Assembly: GCA_035696925.1 (NCBI GenBank)
Contig: DASSDW010000222.1
Span: 1-6,076 of the forward strand
Direction of reading: 5' to 3'
Length of the DNA: 6,076 nucleotides
Source: JAJNBA01 sp035696925
GTDB taxonomy: Bacteria; Actinomycetota; UBA4738; HRBIN12
The translations under genes and the position numbers were made by a program. The notes beneath the pieces were generated by a model. The model was given only the letters and a program-made list of their open reading frames with translations. It did not search any database and was not told where the DNA came from. Positions 1-6,076 of the stretch are shown one piece after another; within the stretch, counting starts at the first letter, position 1; each line of letters begins with the position of its first letter.

Positions 1-2241
1 AGCCGAGAGCGTGGCCTCGCCGGCCGCGGTGGTCAGCCGAACGTCGGCCCCGTCGTCGATGCCCGCCGTGCCTGCGTCCTCCGGATGGATCTCCACGAAC
101 GGCGGGTCGGCGAGGGCCGCCTTCAGCTCATCGGCACCCGCGGACAGGCGGCCCTCGTCCACGAGGAGTGGGTACGTGAAGAGGAGGAGCTCGCCGTCCT
201 CGACGGGAGTCGGCGCAGCGCCGGTATCGGCCACGGCGGGAGGGCGTGCCGTTGGCGGCGCAAGGAGCGACCCCATCTCCTCGTGGAGCTCGTCCAGCGT
301 CTCGAACCCCAGGTCACCGCCGCACGCGAGCGCGAGGCTCGCGAAGATCTCCCAGTCGGGCCGGGACATCCCGAGCGGGTCGCGTACGCGCTGGAGGCGC
401 TGGCCCCGACCCTCCCACGTGGTCACGTGCCCCTCCTTCTCGAGGAAGGCGGCCGCCGGAAGGAACGCATCCGCGTAGCGAGCGAGGGAGCCGAGCTCGA
501 GCGATTGCACCACCTTGCGCGGCACGTTCTCGAGGGCCCGGCGGGCGAGCGCCGCGTCCGGGTAGTCCCGGAGCGGGTCCACGCCGATCAGGAACAGCAC
601 GTCGATCTCGCGGTTCGCCGCCGCCTCCAGGATCCCGCGCCAGTCGCGACCCCGGTCCGGGATGTCGAGCGACCCCCAGACGCTCTCGACCTCGGCGCGG
701 TCCTCATCGTCGAACGAGCGACCGTTCGGGAGGAGCCACGGGTGGACGCCTGCGACGAGGGCGCCACGGTCGTTCGCGCGCCGGGTCACGTAGGCGAACC
801 GGACCCCCGTGTCCGAGGCGAGCGTCCGCGCCCGATCGACCGCCTGGGGATGGTCGGCGAGTCGTGGCCCCGCGATCACGAGCCCGGCATCTCCCGCCTC
901 CCGCAACGCGTCCGCGACGGCATCGATCTCAGGGCGGTGCCGACCCTCCTCCTTCTCCAGGAGCCACGCTTCGTCGCCCGGACGGCAGAGGATGTGCTCG
1001 GCGACGTCCCACAGCCGCGTGCGCCGCGGATGGAGCACGAAGATCCGCGCGCCGCGCGCCGCGGCCTTCCGCAGCCGGAGATGCAGGATCGGTACCTCCT
1101 GCTCGGCATCGAGGCCGGCGACGAAGATCACCTTCGCTTCCTCGACGTTCCGGTACGTGACGGGCATCCCGCCGCCCGCGATCGCGCCTTCGGCGGACCC
1201 GGCGCCCTGGTCACGCCGGTGATCGAGGTCGTTCGTCCGGAAGACCGTGCGCGCGAGCTTGGACAGCGCGTAGTAGTCCTCGTCCATCAGGCGCCCCCCG
1301 GTGAGCATCCCGACCCGTGCCCCGTCGACCCAACCGGCGATCGAGGTCAGGACCTCCCCGAAGGAGGCGGGCTCCAGTCCGTGGTCGCGGATCAACGGCG
1401 TCGTGACCCGCTCCGGCGAGTCCGGGAACCGGAACGCGTACCGACCCTTGTCGCAGAGCCAGGCGTCGTTCACCTCGTACTCGTCGCGGGCGAGGTGCCG
1501 GACGACCTCCCCGCGCCGGAGGTCCACCCGGAGGTTGCAGCCGGCGGAGCAATGCGGACAGACCGAATCTCCGTACGTGAGGTCGAACGGCCGGGCGGCG
1601 AAGCGATAGGGAACCGACGTCAGCGCCCCCACGGGGCAGATCTGGACCGTGTTCCCGCTGAACGGGGACCGGAAATCCTCGCCCGCCGCGATCGCGACCC
1701 GCTCCCCGGCTCCCCTCGCGTAGAGCTCGAGGAAGCGATCGCCCGAGATCTCGTCGCAGAACCGTGTGCAGCGGGCGCACAGGACGCATCGCTCCCGATC
1801 GAGTGCCACCAGCGGGGACAGCGGGATCGGCTTCTTGAAGACGCGCTTCGCCTCCCGGAAGCGGCTGTCGCCGGGACCGTACGCGAGCGCCTGGTCCTGC
1901 AGCGGGCACTCCCCACCCCGGTCGCAGATCGGGCAGTCGAGCGGATGGTTCAGCAGGAGGAACTCCAGGTTCGCGCGCTGCGCGTCGGCCACCTCGTCGT
2001 CGCTCGCCTGCGTCTGCACGCTCATGCCGGCCGACACCGGCACGGTGCAGGACGTCGCGAGCTTCGGCTGCCCTTCGATCCGGACGTAGCACTGCCGGCA
2101 AGCTCCTGCGGGCCGGAGCAGCGGATGGTCGCAGAACCGCGGGATCTCGATGCCCAGCTGCTCCGCGGCCCGGATGATCAGCGTGCCCGGGGGCACGGTG
2201 ATTTCCTTGCCGTCGATCGTGAGCGTGACCGGGTCGCTCAT
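1..2241 (-). CDS. nuoG: NADH-quinone oxidoreductase subunit G, 3' end outside window
   Basis: NuoG is the large iron-sulfur subunit that carries electrons from NuoF towards NuoI. The frame is open for 747 codons from the ATG at 2241 to position 1, with no stop; I translated it through without a frameshift. Ligands, in order: a [2Fe-2S] site Cys37-x10-Cys48-x2-Cys51-x13-Cys65; a His-ligated [4Fe-4S] site His99-x3-Cys103-x2-Cys106-x5-Cys112; a [4Fe-4S] site Cys152, Cys155, Cys158 and Cys202 (ICPVGAL); and the extra N7 site Cys228-x2-Cys231-x3-Cys235-x27-Cys263. From about 225 on it is a molybdopterin-oxidoreductase-like domain, which in complex I carries no molybdenum cofactor. The late motif ADAFLP...EKEGHVTTWEGRGQR (591-615) belongs to that fold. 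Start: ATGA overlap with the nuoF stop, plus an AGGTG (2247-2251). Typical family sizes suggest only a few dozen codons are missing. nuoH probably follows. Confidence 0.97.
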   Translation of the reverse strand, partial: MSDPVTLTIDGKEITVPPGTLIIRAAEQLGIEIPRFCDHPLLRPAGACRQCYVRIEGQPKLATSCTVPVSAGMSVQTQASDDEVADAQRANLEFLLLNHPLDCPICDRGGECPLQDQALAYGPGDSRFREAKRVFKKPIPLSPLVALDRERCVLCARCTRFCDEISGDRFLELYARGAGERVAIAAGEDFRSPFSGNTVQICPVGALTSVPYRFAARPFDLTYGDSVCPHCSAGCNLRVDLRRGEVVRHLARDEYEVNDAWLCDKGRYAFRFPDSPERVTTPLIRDHGLEPASFGEVLTSIAGWVDGARVGMLTGGRLMDEDYYALSKLARTVFRTNDLDHRRDQGAGSAEGAIAGGGMPVTYRNVEEAKVIFVAGLDAEQEVPILHLRLRKAAARGARIFVLHPRRTRLWDVAEHILCRPGDEAWLLEKEEGRHRPEIDAVADALREAGDAGLVIAGPRLADHPQAVDRARTLASDTGVRFAYVTRRANDRGALVAGVHPWLLPNGRSFDDEDRAEVESVWGSLDIPDRGRDWRGILEAAANREIDVLFLIGVDPLRDYPDAALARRALENVPRKVVQSLELGSLARYADAFLPAAAFLEKEGHVTTWEGRGQRLQRVRDPLGMSRPDWEIFASLALACGGDLGFETLDELHEEMGSLLAPPTARPPAVADTGAAPTPVEDGELLLFTYPLLVDEGRLSAGADELKAALADPPFVEIHPEDAGTAGIDDGADVRLTTAAGEATLSA

Positions 2242-3533
2242 ACCGCCACCTGTTCGTGCTCCACCCGTAGCGGACACCGTCCGAGCTGCACATGCTCCTC
2301 GAACTCCTCGGAGAAGTGCTTCAGGCTCGAGTCGATCACCGCCGCGGCGCCGTCGGCGAGGGCGCAGAACGCGCGGAACATGATGTGCTTCCCCATGTCG
2401 CGCATCACCGGCAGGTCCTCCGGGTGGCCGTAGCCCTCGGCGATCCTCCCGAGCACACGCTCCGCCCACCAGGTGCCCTCTCGGCACGGCGTGCACTTCC
2501 CGCAGGATTCGTTGGCGTAGAAGCGCGTCATCCGCTGGGCGGCGTCGACCACGCAGTCCGTGTCGTCGAGGACCATGACCGCCCCGGTCCCCAGCAGCGA
2601 ACCCGCCGCGGCCACGGACTCGTAGTCGAGCGGCGTGTCGATGTGATCCGCGGTGAGCAGCGGCGTCGAGGATCCCCCGGGGGTCCACGCCTTCAACGAC
2701 CGCCCGCCCAGGACGCCGCCGGCCACGTCCTCGAGAAGCACCCGGAGCGGCGTGCCCAGCGGGAGCTCGTAGTTGCCCGGACGCTCCACCTTGCCGCTGA
2801 TCGTGAACAGCTTGGTGCCCGGGGACTTCTCGGTGCCGAGCTCGCGGAACCACTCGGGGCCGCGGAGGACGATGTCGGGGACGCTCATCAGCGTCTCCAC
2901 GTTGTTGATCACCGTCGGTGACGCGTACAGGCCCTCCACCGCCGGGAAGGGCGGCCGGAGGCGCGGCTGCCCACGGAATCCTTCGAGCGAGTTCAGGAGC
3001 GCGGTCTCCTCGCCGCAGATGTAGGCGCCGGCGCCCCGATGCAGCACGATGTCGAGGTCGACGTCGCTCCCCGCGATCCCGGTCCCGAGGAAGCCCGCCT
3101 CGTACGCCTCCCGGATCGCCGTCCCGAGGACGAGGCTCTGCGCCAGGTACTCGCCCCGGACGTAGATGAACGCGGTGCGGCATCCGATCGCGAGCGCGGC
3201 GATCGCGGTGCCTTCGAGCAGCCGGTGCGGGTCGCGATCGACGAGCTCCCGGTTGTTGCACGTCCCCGGTTCGGACTCGTCGAAGTTCACGACGACGTAG
3301 GTCGGCTTGCCCGTGGTCGTCGGGACGAACGACCACTTCACGCCGGCGGGGAAGCCTGCGCCGCCGCGGCCGCGCAGGCCCGAGGCCTTGACCGTGTCGA
3401 TGATCGCGGCGGGTTCCATCGTGAGAGCGTTCTTCAGCGCCTCGTAGCCACCCTTGGCTCGGTAGCCGTCGATGCCGATCACGCCGGGGTCGTCCCAGTC
3501 CCGCGTGAGCCGGCGCTCGAACGAGACGGTCAC
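2238..3533 (-). CDS. nuoF: NADH-quinone oxidoreductase subunit F (FMN- and NADH-binding, 51 kDa subunit family)
   Basis: NuoF oxidises NADH with FMN and passes electrons to its own [4Fe-4S] cluster N3. With a GTG start at 3533 the product is 431 residues, the usual family length. The FMN/NADH site shows as GLRGRGGAGFPAGVKW (52-67), NFDESEPGT (83-91) and GAGAYICGEETALLNSLEG (168-186). SCGKCTPCREG supplies Cys344, Cys347 and Cys350, and Cys390 (in RAFCALADG) is the fourth ligand 40 residues later. The same frame is open upstream to an ATG at 3731, but that extension is arginine/alanine-rich out-of-frame nuoE. The GTG is preferred because the family-like sequence begins there, it overlaps the nuoE stop (GTGA), and a near-consensus Shine-Dalgarno lies eight bases upstream (3542-3551). 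The stop TGA (2240-2238) overlaps the nuoG ATG by four bases. The RGQPRLRPPFPA..GLY stretch (188-203) resembles actinobacterial NuoF. NuoF sits between NuoE and NuoG, as it does physically in the complex. Confidence 0.98.
   Translation of the reverse strand: MTVSFERRLTRDWDDPGVIGIDGYRAKGGYEALKNALTMEPAAIIDTVKASGLRGRGGAGFPAGVKWSFVPTTTGKPTYVVVNFDESEPGTCNNRELVDRDPHRLLEGTAIAALAIGCRTAFIYVRGEYLAQSLVLGTAIREAYEAGFLGTGIAGSDVDLDIVLHRGAGAYICGEETALLNSLEGFRGQPRLRPPFPAVEGLYASPTVINNVETLMSVPDIVLRGPEWFRELGTEKSPGTKLFTISGKVERPGNYELPLGTPLRVLLEDVAGGVLGGRSLKAWTPGGSSTPLLTADHIDTPLDYESVAAAGSLLGTGAVMVLDDTDCVVDAAQRMTRFYANESCGKCTPCREGTWWAERVLGRIAEGYGHPEDLPVMRDMGKHIMFRAFCALADGAAAVIDSSLKHFSEEFEEHVQLGRCPLRVEHEQVAV
2247..2251 (-). 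promoter_or_regulatory. Moderate Shine-Dalgarno for nuoG
   Basis: On the minus strand AGGTG (AGGTGG if 2246 is included) stands five bases before the ATG at 2241, inside the last codons of nuoF. Together with the ATGA overlap it supports this start for nuoG. The spacing is a little short but usable. Confidence 0.55.
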
Positions 3534-4105
3534 GACGCCGGCACCTCCTCCAGCCCGGCGAGCACCCGCGACGCGGCCTTGAAGCTGTCCATCGCGGGGC
3601 CGCGGGACGGCTCCGGAACGGAGCCGTCCCGCAGCCCCGCGATCAGCTCCCGCATCCGCTCGGGCGTGACCCGGTCGTGGTTCGCGAAGTTCAGCTGCGC
3701 GGCGGGGGCGAAGTCGCATACGCCCAGGCACTCCTCCTCGTGCACCGTGAACATCCCGTCGTCCGACCGCTCCTCGCCGTGACGCATCCCGGCCGCCTCG
3801 TGCGCAGCGTCGAGGACCTCACGGCCGCCGCGGAGCATGCAGGCGAGATTCGTGCACACGCTCACGACGTGGGTTCCGGTCGGGCGCAGGCGGTACATCG
3901 TGTAGAACGTGGCGACCGCCTCCACCTCCGCCGTGGTTCGCCCGAGGAGCCCCGCCACCTCCCGGAGGCCGTCGCGGGAGACGTGTCCCTCGACGGATTG
4001 CGCGAGGTAGAGCAGCGGCATGATCGCGGAGCGCTCCCGCCCCTCGGGATAGCGGCGCAGGATCTCCTTCGCCTCATCCAAGCGGGAACCCTCGAAGATC
4101 GGCAT
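3530..4105 (-). CDS. nuoE: NADH-quinone oxidoreductase subunit E ([2Fe-2S] 24 kDa subunit family)
   Basis: NuoE binds the [2Fe-2S] cluster N1a beside the FMN of NuoF, at the tip of the NADH-oxidising arm. The 191-residue product has an N-terminal helical domain (about 8-75, including the EAVATFYTMYRLRP segment at 62-75) and then a thioredoxin-like domain. The four cluster ligands are Cys84, Cys89, Cys126 and Cys130, in VCTNLAC and EECLGVC, spaced C-x4-C-x36-C-x3-C as in the family. After about residue 150 there is a tail (RDGSVPEPSRGPAMDSFK...VLAGLEEVPAS) of a kind I recall from actinobacterial NuoE, and its gene segment folds into a long inverted repeat (3591-3643). The ATG start at 4105 overlaps the nuoD stop (TGATG). 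Upstream there is only a run of Gs about 13 bases away, so initiation is probably coupled to nuoD. The stop (3532-3530) overlaps the nuoF GTG start by four bases (GTGA). It is intact and functional-looking. Confidence 0.97.
   Translation of the reverse strand: MPIFEGSRLDEAKEILRRYPEGRERSAIMPLLYLAQSVEGHVSRDGLREVAGLLGRTTAEVEAVATFYTMYRLRPTGTHVVSVCTNLACMLRGGREVLDAAHEAAGMRHGEERSDDGMFTVHEEECLGVCDFAPAAQLNFANHDRVTPERMRELIAGLRDGSVPEPSRGPAMDSFKAASRVLAGLEEVPAS
3542..3551 (-). promoter_or_regulatory. Strong Shine-Dalgarno for nuoF
   Basis: Read on the minus strand the bases are GGAGGAGGTG, a near-perfect anti-16S match, with eight bases between it and the GTG at 3533-3531. It lies inside the last codons of nuoE. 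It decides the nuoF start in favour of the GTG, against the upstream in-frame ATG at 3731. It is the clearest ribosome binding site in the window, at the one gene that uses a GTG start. Confidence 0.85.
3591..3643 (-). repeat. Long near-perfect inverted repeat (hairpin) inside the 3' part of nuoE
   Basis: The arms are 3591-3615 and 3619-3643 around a 3-base loop (3616-3618). The inner 14 positions (3602-3615 with 3619-3632) are perfectly complementary, and the outer 10 (3591-3600 with 3634-3643) are perfect too. The single exception, 3601 with 3633, is C/A on the plus strand but becomes a G-U wobble in the nuoE mRNA, so the transcript can form 25 consecutive pairs. A further 5-base complement (3583-3587 with 3644-3648) extends the stem past a 3-base bulge. 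It codes for NuoE residues of about 155-171, the start of the C-terminal tail. No U-tract follows (the mRNA continues GGACAGCUUC), so it is not a standard intrinsic terminator. It ends 40 bases before the nuoF Shine-Dalgarno. The structure is seen directly; any function (mRNA processing or stability, ribosome pausing, relic of a palindromic element) is inference. Confidence 0.93.
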
Positions 4106-5424
4106 CAGCGATCGACGCCCCCCATCACCGGATCGAGGGAGGCGATCACCGCGATCGCGTCGGCGATCAGGCCGCCCTCCACCATCGTGGGCACCGCCTG
4201 GAGGTTCACGAAGGACGGGTCGCGGATCTTCACGCGGTAGGGCCGGTACTCGTTCGCGGAGACGACGTAGTAGCCGAGCTCTCCCCGAGGCGACTCGACC
4301 GTCGTGTAGACCTCGCCCTCGGGGACGCGGACGCCCTGCGTGACCATCTTGAAGTGATGGATCAGGGCCTCCATCGACTCCTCCATGATGTGGTGGAGGT
4401 ACGCCTCGTCGTTGCCGATGCCGTCGGCCCCCACCGAGAGCTTCACCGGCCAGCCGACCTTGGGGTCCTCGACCATCACGGGTCCGGGCTCCTGGAGGCG
4501 CTCGAGCGCTTGCTCGACGATCCGCAGCGACTCACGCATCTCCGCGATCCGGACCACGTAGCGCGCGTACGAATCCGCCTCGGTCCGCACGGGCACGTCG
4601 AAGTCGTAGGTCTCGTAGCCGCTGTACGGCTCGTCCTTGCGGAGGTCCACCGGCATCCCGGCCGCGCGCAGGAGCGGCCCGGTCACGCCGAACGCGAGCG
4701 CGTCCTCCGCGGACAGGATGCCCACGCCGACGTTGCGCTCGAGCCAGATCGGGTTGTCGTTCAGCAGCCGCTCGTAGTCGTCGATCCGCGCGGGCATCGT
4801 GTCGAGGAACTTCGCGATCCTCCGAGCGCCGTCCGGCGGTAGGTCCATGATCACGCCGCCGGGCCGGATGAACGAGTGGTTCATGCGGAGCCCGGTGACG
4901 GCCTCGAAGATGTCGAGGATCAGCTCACGCTCCCGGAACCCGTACAGCATCACGGAGACGGCGCCGAGCTCCATCCCGCCCGTCGCCACCCACACCAGAT
5001 GCGAGGCGATCCGGTTCAGCTCACAGAGCAGGACACGGAGGACCTGCGCGCGGGGCGGGGCCTCGATCCCGAGGAGCCGCTCCACCGACAGGCAGTACGC
5101 CAGCTCGTTGAAGAACGGGGAGAGGTAGTCGGCGCGCGTCACGTAGGCGACCCCCTGGACCCAGGTGCGGTACTCCGTGTTCTTCTCGATGCCGGTGTGG
5201 AGGTATCCCACGATCGGCTTGCATCGGATCACCGTCTCGCCGTCCAACTCGAGGAGGAGCCGGAGCACCCCGTGGGTCGAGGGGTGCTGGGGCCCCATGT
5301 TGATGATCATCGTCTCCTGGCGAACCTCGCCGGTGACGTGGTCGCGGATCTCCGGATGGCTCCGGAGCTCGTCGCGCGCCTGCGCCATCTCCTCACCGAC
5401 CCCCGAGCCGTGACCGATCGCCAT
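4105..5424 (-). CDS. nuoD: NADH-quinone oxidoreductase subunit D (49 kDa subunit family)
   Basis: NuoD forms, with NuoB, the quinone-reduction chamber of complex I; it descends from [NiFe]-hydrogenase large subunits but lacks the metal-binding cysteines. The 439-residue product contains TMIINMGPQHPSTHG (38-52), GYLHTGIEKNTEYRTW (73-88), RADYLSPFFNELAY (97-110), and the C-terminal block from GELGYY (381) to the end, DPVMGGVDR. His51 and Tyr100 match by motif and by spacing (49 residues) the quinone-headgroup pair His38/Tyr87 that I recall for Thermus Nqo4, so the site looks intact. The start at 5424 is chosen because its ATG overlaps the nuoC TGA (TGATG). There is no clear Shine-Dalgarno, and an in-frame ATG at codon 13 is a possible alternative; the first 36 or so residues before the conserved core are variable in the family. 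The same frame stays open upstream to 5592, but that part is antisense-of-nothing read-through of nuoC in a wrong frame. The stop overlaps the nuoE start in another TGATG. Confidence 0.97.
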   Translation of the reverse strand: MAIGHGSGVGEEMAQARDELRSHPEIRDHVTGEVRQETMIINMGPQHPSTHGVLRLLLELDGETVIRCKPIVGYLHTGIEKNTEYRTWVQGVAYVTRADYLSPFFNELAYCLSVERLLGIEAPPRAQVLRVLLCELNRIASHLVWVATGGMELGAVSVMLYGFRERELILDIFEAVTGLRMNHSFIRPGGVIMDLPPDGARRIAKFLDTMPARIDDYERLLNDNPIWLERNVGVGILSAEDALAFGVTGPLLRAAGMPVDLRKDEPYSGYETYDFDVPVRTEADSYARYVVRIAEMRESLRIVEQALERLQEPGPVMVEDPKVGWPVKLSVGADGIGNDEAYLHHIMEESMEALIHHFKMVTQGVRVPEGEVYTTVESPRGELGYYVVSANEYRPYRVKIRDPSFVNLQAVPTMVEGGLIADAIAVIASLDPVMGGVDR

Positions 5425-5924
5425 CAGGGCATCGTCCGTTCGTCGACGGGCGGGATGAACGCGCCGTGGTACTGCGTGCCCACGCCGCCGAGCTCCTCGT
5501 CCTTGCGCAACGGGTGCCCTTCCCAGTCGTCGGGGAGCAGGATGCGATCGAGGTCCGGATGCCCGTCGAACACCAGACCGAACAGGTCCCATACCTCGCG
5601 CTCGTGCCAGTTCGCCGTCGGGAAGAGCGCCGTGATCGACGGGAGGCGCGGATCGTCGCCCGGGAGACCCACCTTCACGCGCATCCGGTGGGCATGCTCG
5701 ATCGACCGGAGCTCGTAGACGACCCAGAAGCGCGGGTCCTTGCCCGGGTGGTCCGTGGCGGTGAGGCTCGACAGGAACCCGAAGGACAGATCGGGTTGAT
5801 CCCGGAGACGAACGAGCGTGTCGACCAGCTCCTCCCGACCGACAAGCAGCGTGACCTCGTCGCGCGCGAGCAGCACGTCGTCGAACGCCCCCCGGATACG
5901 ATCGGCGAGCGCGGCCGCCTTCAT
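5424..5924 (-). CDS. nuoC: NADH-quinone oxidoreductase subunit C (30 kDa subunit family)
   Basis: NuoC carries no cofactor. It is a structural subunit of the complex I connecting arm that packs against NuoD, NuoB and NuoI on the cytoplasmic side. The 166-residue product shows the 30 kDa-subunit signature: ERE-V-WD-L-FG at residues 108-116, followed by DRILLPDDWEGHPLRKD at 126-142. The N-terminal part (about 15-100) contains the expected FLSSLTATDHP and the ...VVYELRS strand region. The ATG at 5924 is chosen because it forms an ATGA overlap with the nuoB stop; no good Shine-Dalgarno sits just upstream, so translation is probably coupled to nuoB. The stop (5426-5424) shares one base with the nuoD start (TGATG). 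The protein is close to the core domain in size, without the long N-terminal extension I recall in Streptomyces and Mycobacterium NuoC. It is not fused to NuoD, unlike the NuoCD of E. coli. No frameshift or missing motif was seen. Confidence 0.97.
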   Translation of the reverse strand: MKAAALADRIRGAFDDVLLARDEVTLLVGREELVDTLVRLRDQPDLSFGFLSSLTATDHPGKDPRFWVVYELRSIEHAHRMRVKVGLPGDDPRLPSITALFPTANWHEREVWDLFGLVFDGHPDLDRILLPDDWEGHPLRKDEELGGVGTQYHGAFIPPVDERTMP

Positions 5925-6076
5925 CGGACCGTGCCCGTCGTCCGGACCTTCTCCTGCAGCTTCAAGATGCCGAACATCAGCATCTCCGGCTTGGGCGGGC
6001 AGCCCGGGACGTAGATGTCGACGGGCACGATCGTGTCGACGCCCTGCACGATCGCGTAGTTCGTGAACATGCCGCC
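5921..6076 (-). CDS. nuoB: NADH-quinone oxidoreductase subunit B, C-terminal fragment (5' end outside window)
   Basis: NuoB is the complex I subunit that holds [4Fe-4S] cluster N2, the last electron carrier before quinone, at the junction of the peripheral and membrane arms. Only the last 51 codons are inside the window; the frame is open to the edge at 6076 and ends in TGA at 5923-5921. The fragment begins GGMFTNYAIVQGVD and contains PVDIYVPGCPPKPE, the family's C-terminal signature. The cysteine in PGCPP (codon 6001-5999) is the last of the N2 ligands; the other ligand cysteines lie upstream, out of view. The tail, ILKLQEKVRTTGTVR, is a normal length for the family. The stop overlaps the nuoC start by four bases (ATGA), so the two are probably translationally coupled. 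The assignment is firm; nothing can be said about the start or the promoter. Confidence 0.97.
   Translation of the reverse strand, partial: GGMFTNYAIVQGVDTIVPVDIYVPGCPPKPEMLMFGILKLQEKVRTTGTVR

Noticed and set aside
1211..2293. A 360-codon minus-strand frame overlapping nuoG
   Set aside because: It is out of frame with nuoG; the translation is Arg/Gly/Pro-rich and shows no motif. The nuoG frame itself, open to the window edge, has all the cluster ligands.
85..2433. A 782-codon open frame on the plus strand, antisense to nuoG and the end of nuoF
   Set aside because: Over nuoG it reads the same triplets in reverse complement, so a stop would require TTA, CTA or TCA codons in nuoG, which are rare at this G+C. 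The product is a low-complexity Arg/Glu/Pro/Val-rich string with no recognisable domain, and the sense strand carries a full set of NuoG motifs.
2674..2683. The palindrome CCCCCGGGGG in nuoF
   Set aside because: It is a short perfect palindrome without a loop that encodes part of a Pro-Gly-Gly-Ser turn; such runs are common at this G+C and nothing else marks it as a site.
3354..3379. An 8-bp inverted repeat (GCCTGCGC / GCGCAGGC) with a 10-base loop in nuoF
   Set aside because: It lies in the codons of the conserved glycine-rich GRGGAGFP motif, and stems of this size are expected by chance in several kilobases of G+C-rich DNA.
3591..3643. The nuoE hairpin as an intrinsic transcription terminator
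   Set aside because: The stem is very strong, but no U-run follows it on the minus-strand transcript, and the sequence continues as coding nuoE and then nuoF.
2238..3731. Extended nuoF with an ATG start at 3731 (497 codons)
   Set aside because: The extra 66 codons are nuoE in the wrong frame. Family-like sequence begins at the GTG at 3533, which has a strong Shine-Dalgarno and a GTGA overlap.
4105..5592. Extended nuoD with an ATG start at 5592 (495 codons)
   Set aside because: The first 56 codons are out-of-frame nuoC, Arg/Pro-rich. The ATG at 5424 overlaps the nuoC stop and gives a normal family length.

Overview
The window is one continuous, protein-coding stretch read entirely from the minus strand. 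It is the front-middle part of a nuo operon for respiratory complex I (NADH:quinone oxidoreductase, NDH-1). In transcription order, from the high-coordinate end to the low, it holds: the C-terminal end of nuoB (5921-6076, cut by the window edge), nuoC (5424-5924), nuoD (4105-5424), nuoE (3530-4105), nuoF (2238-3533), and nuoG (1-2241, cut by the other edge after 747 codons). There is no intergenic space: every junction is a 1- or 4-base start/stop overlap. No promoter, terminator, RNA gene, mobile element or CRISPR array was seen.

The organism is a high-G+C bacterium (roughly two thirds G+C by eye). Several features fit Actinomycetota: the B-C-D-E-F-G order, nuoC and nuoD as separate genes, a NuoF with the 'RGQPRLRPPFPA' stretch, and a NuoE tail of the 'PSRGP..SFK..SRVLAG' type. 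NuoC is short (166 aa), unlike the longer NuoC I recall from Streptomyces and Mycobacterium, so a deeper or uncultivated lineage is likely. This placement is inference from memory, not a search.

The genes work together as two modules. NuoE, NuoF and NuoG form the NADH-oxidising arm: FMN and the NADH site in NuoF, a [2Fe-2S] cluster in NuoE, and four Fe-S clusters in NuoG including the non-universal N7. NuoB, NuoC and NuoD form the connecting arm that passes electrons through cluster N2 to quinone. All ligand residues that should fall inside the window are present, so the complex looks functional. The membrane subunits (nuoH onward) presumably follow nuoG beyond position 1, and nuoA and the rest of nuoB lie beyond 6076.

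The one structure the genes do not explain is a very long inverted repeat inside the 3' part of nuoE (3591-3643, centre 3617). It has 25-position arms around a 3-base loop. In the nuoE mRNA, 24 positions are Watson-Crick pairs and the remaining one is a G-U wobble. It lies about 40 bases upstream of the nuoF ribosome binding site and lacks a U-tract.
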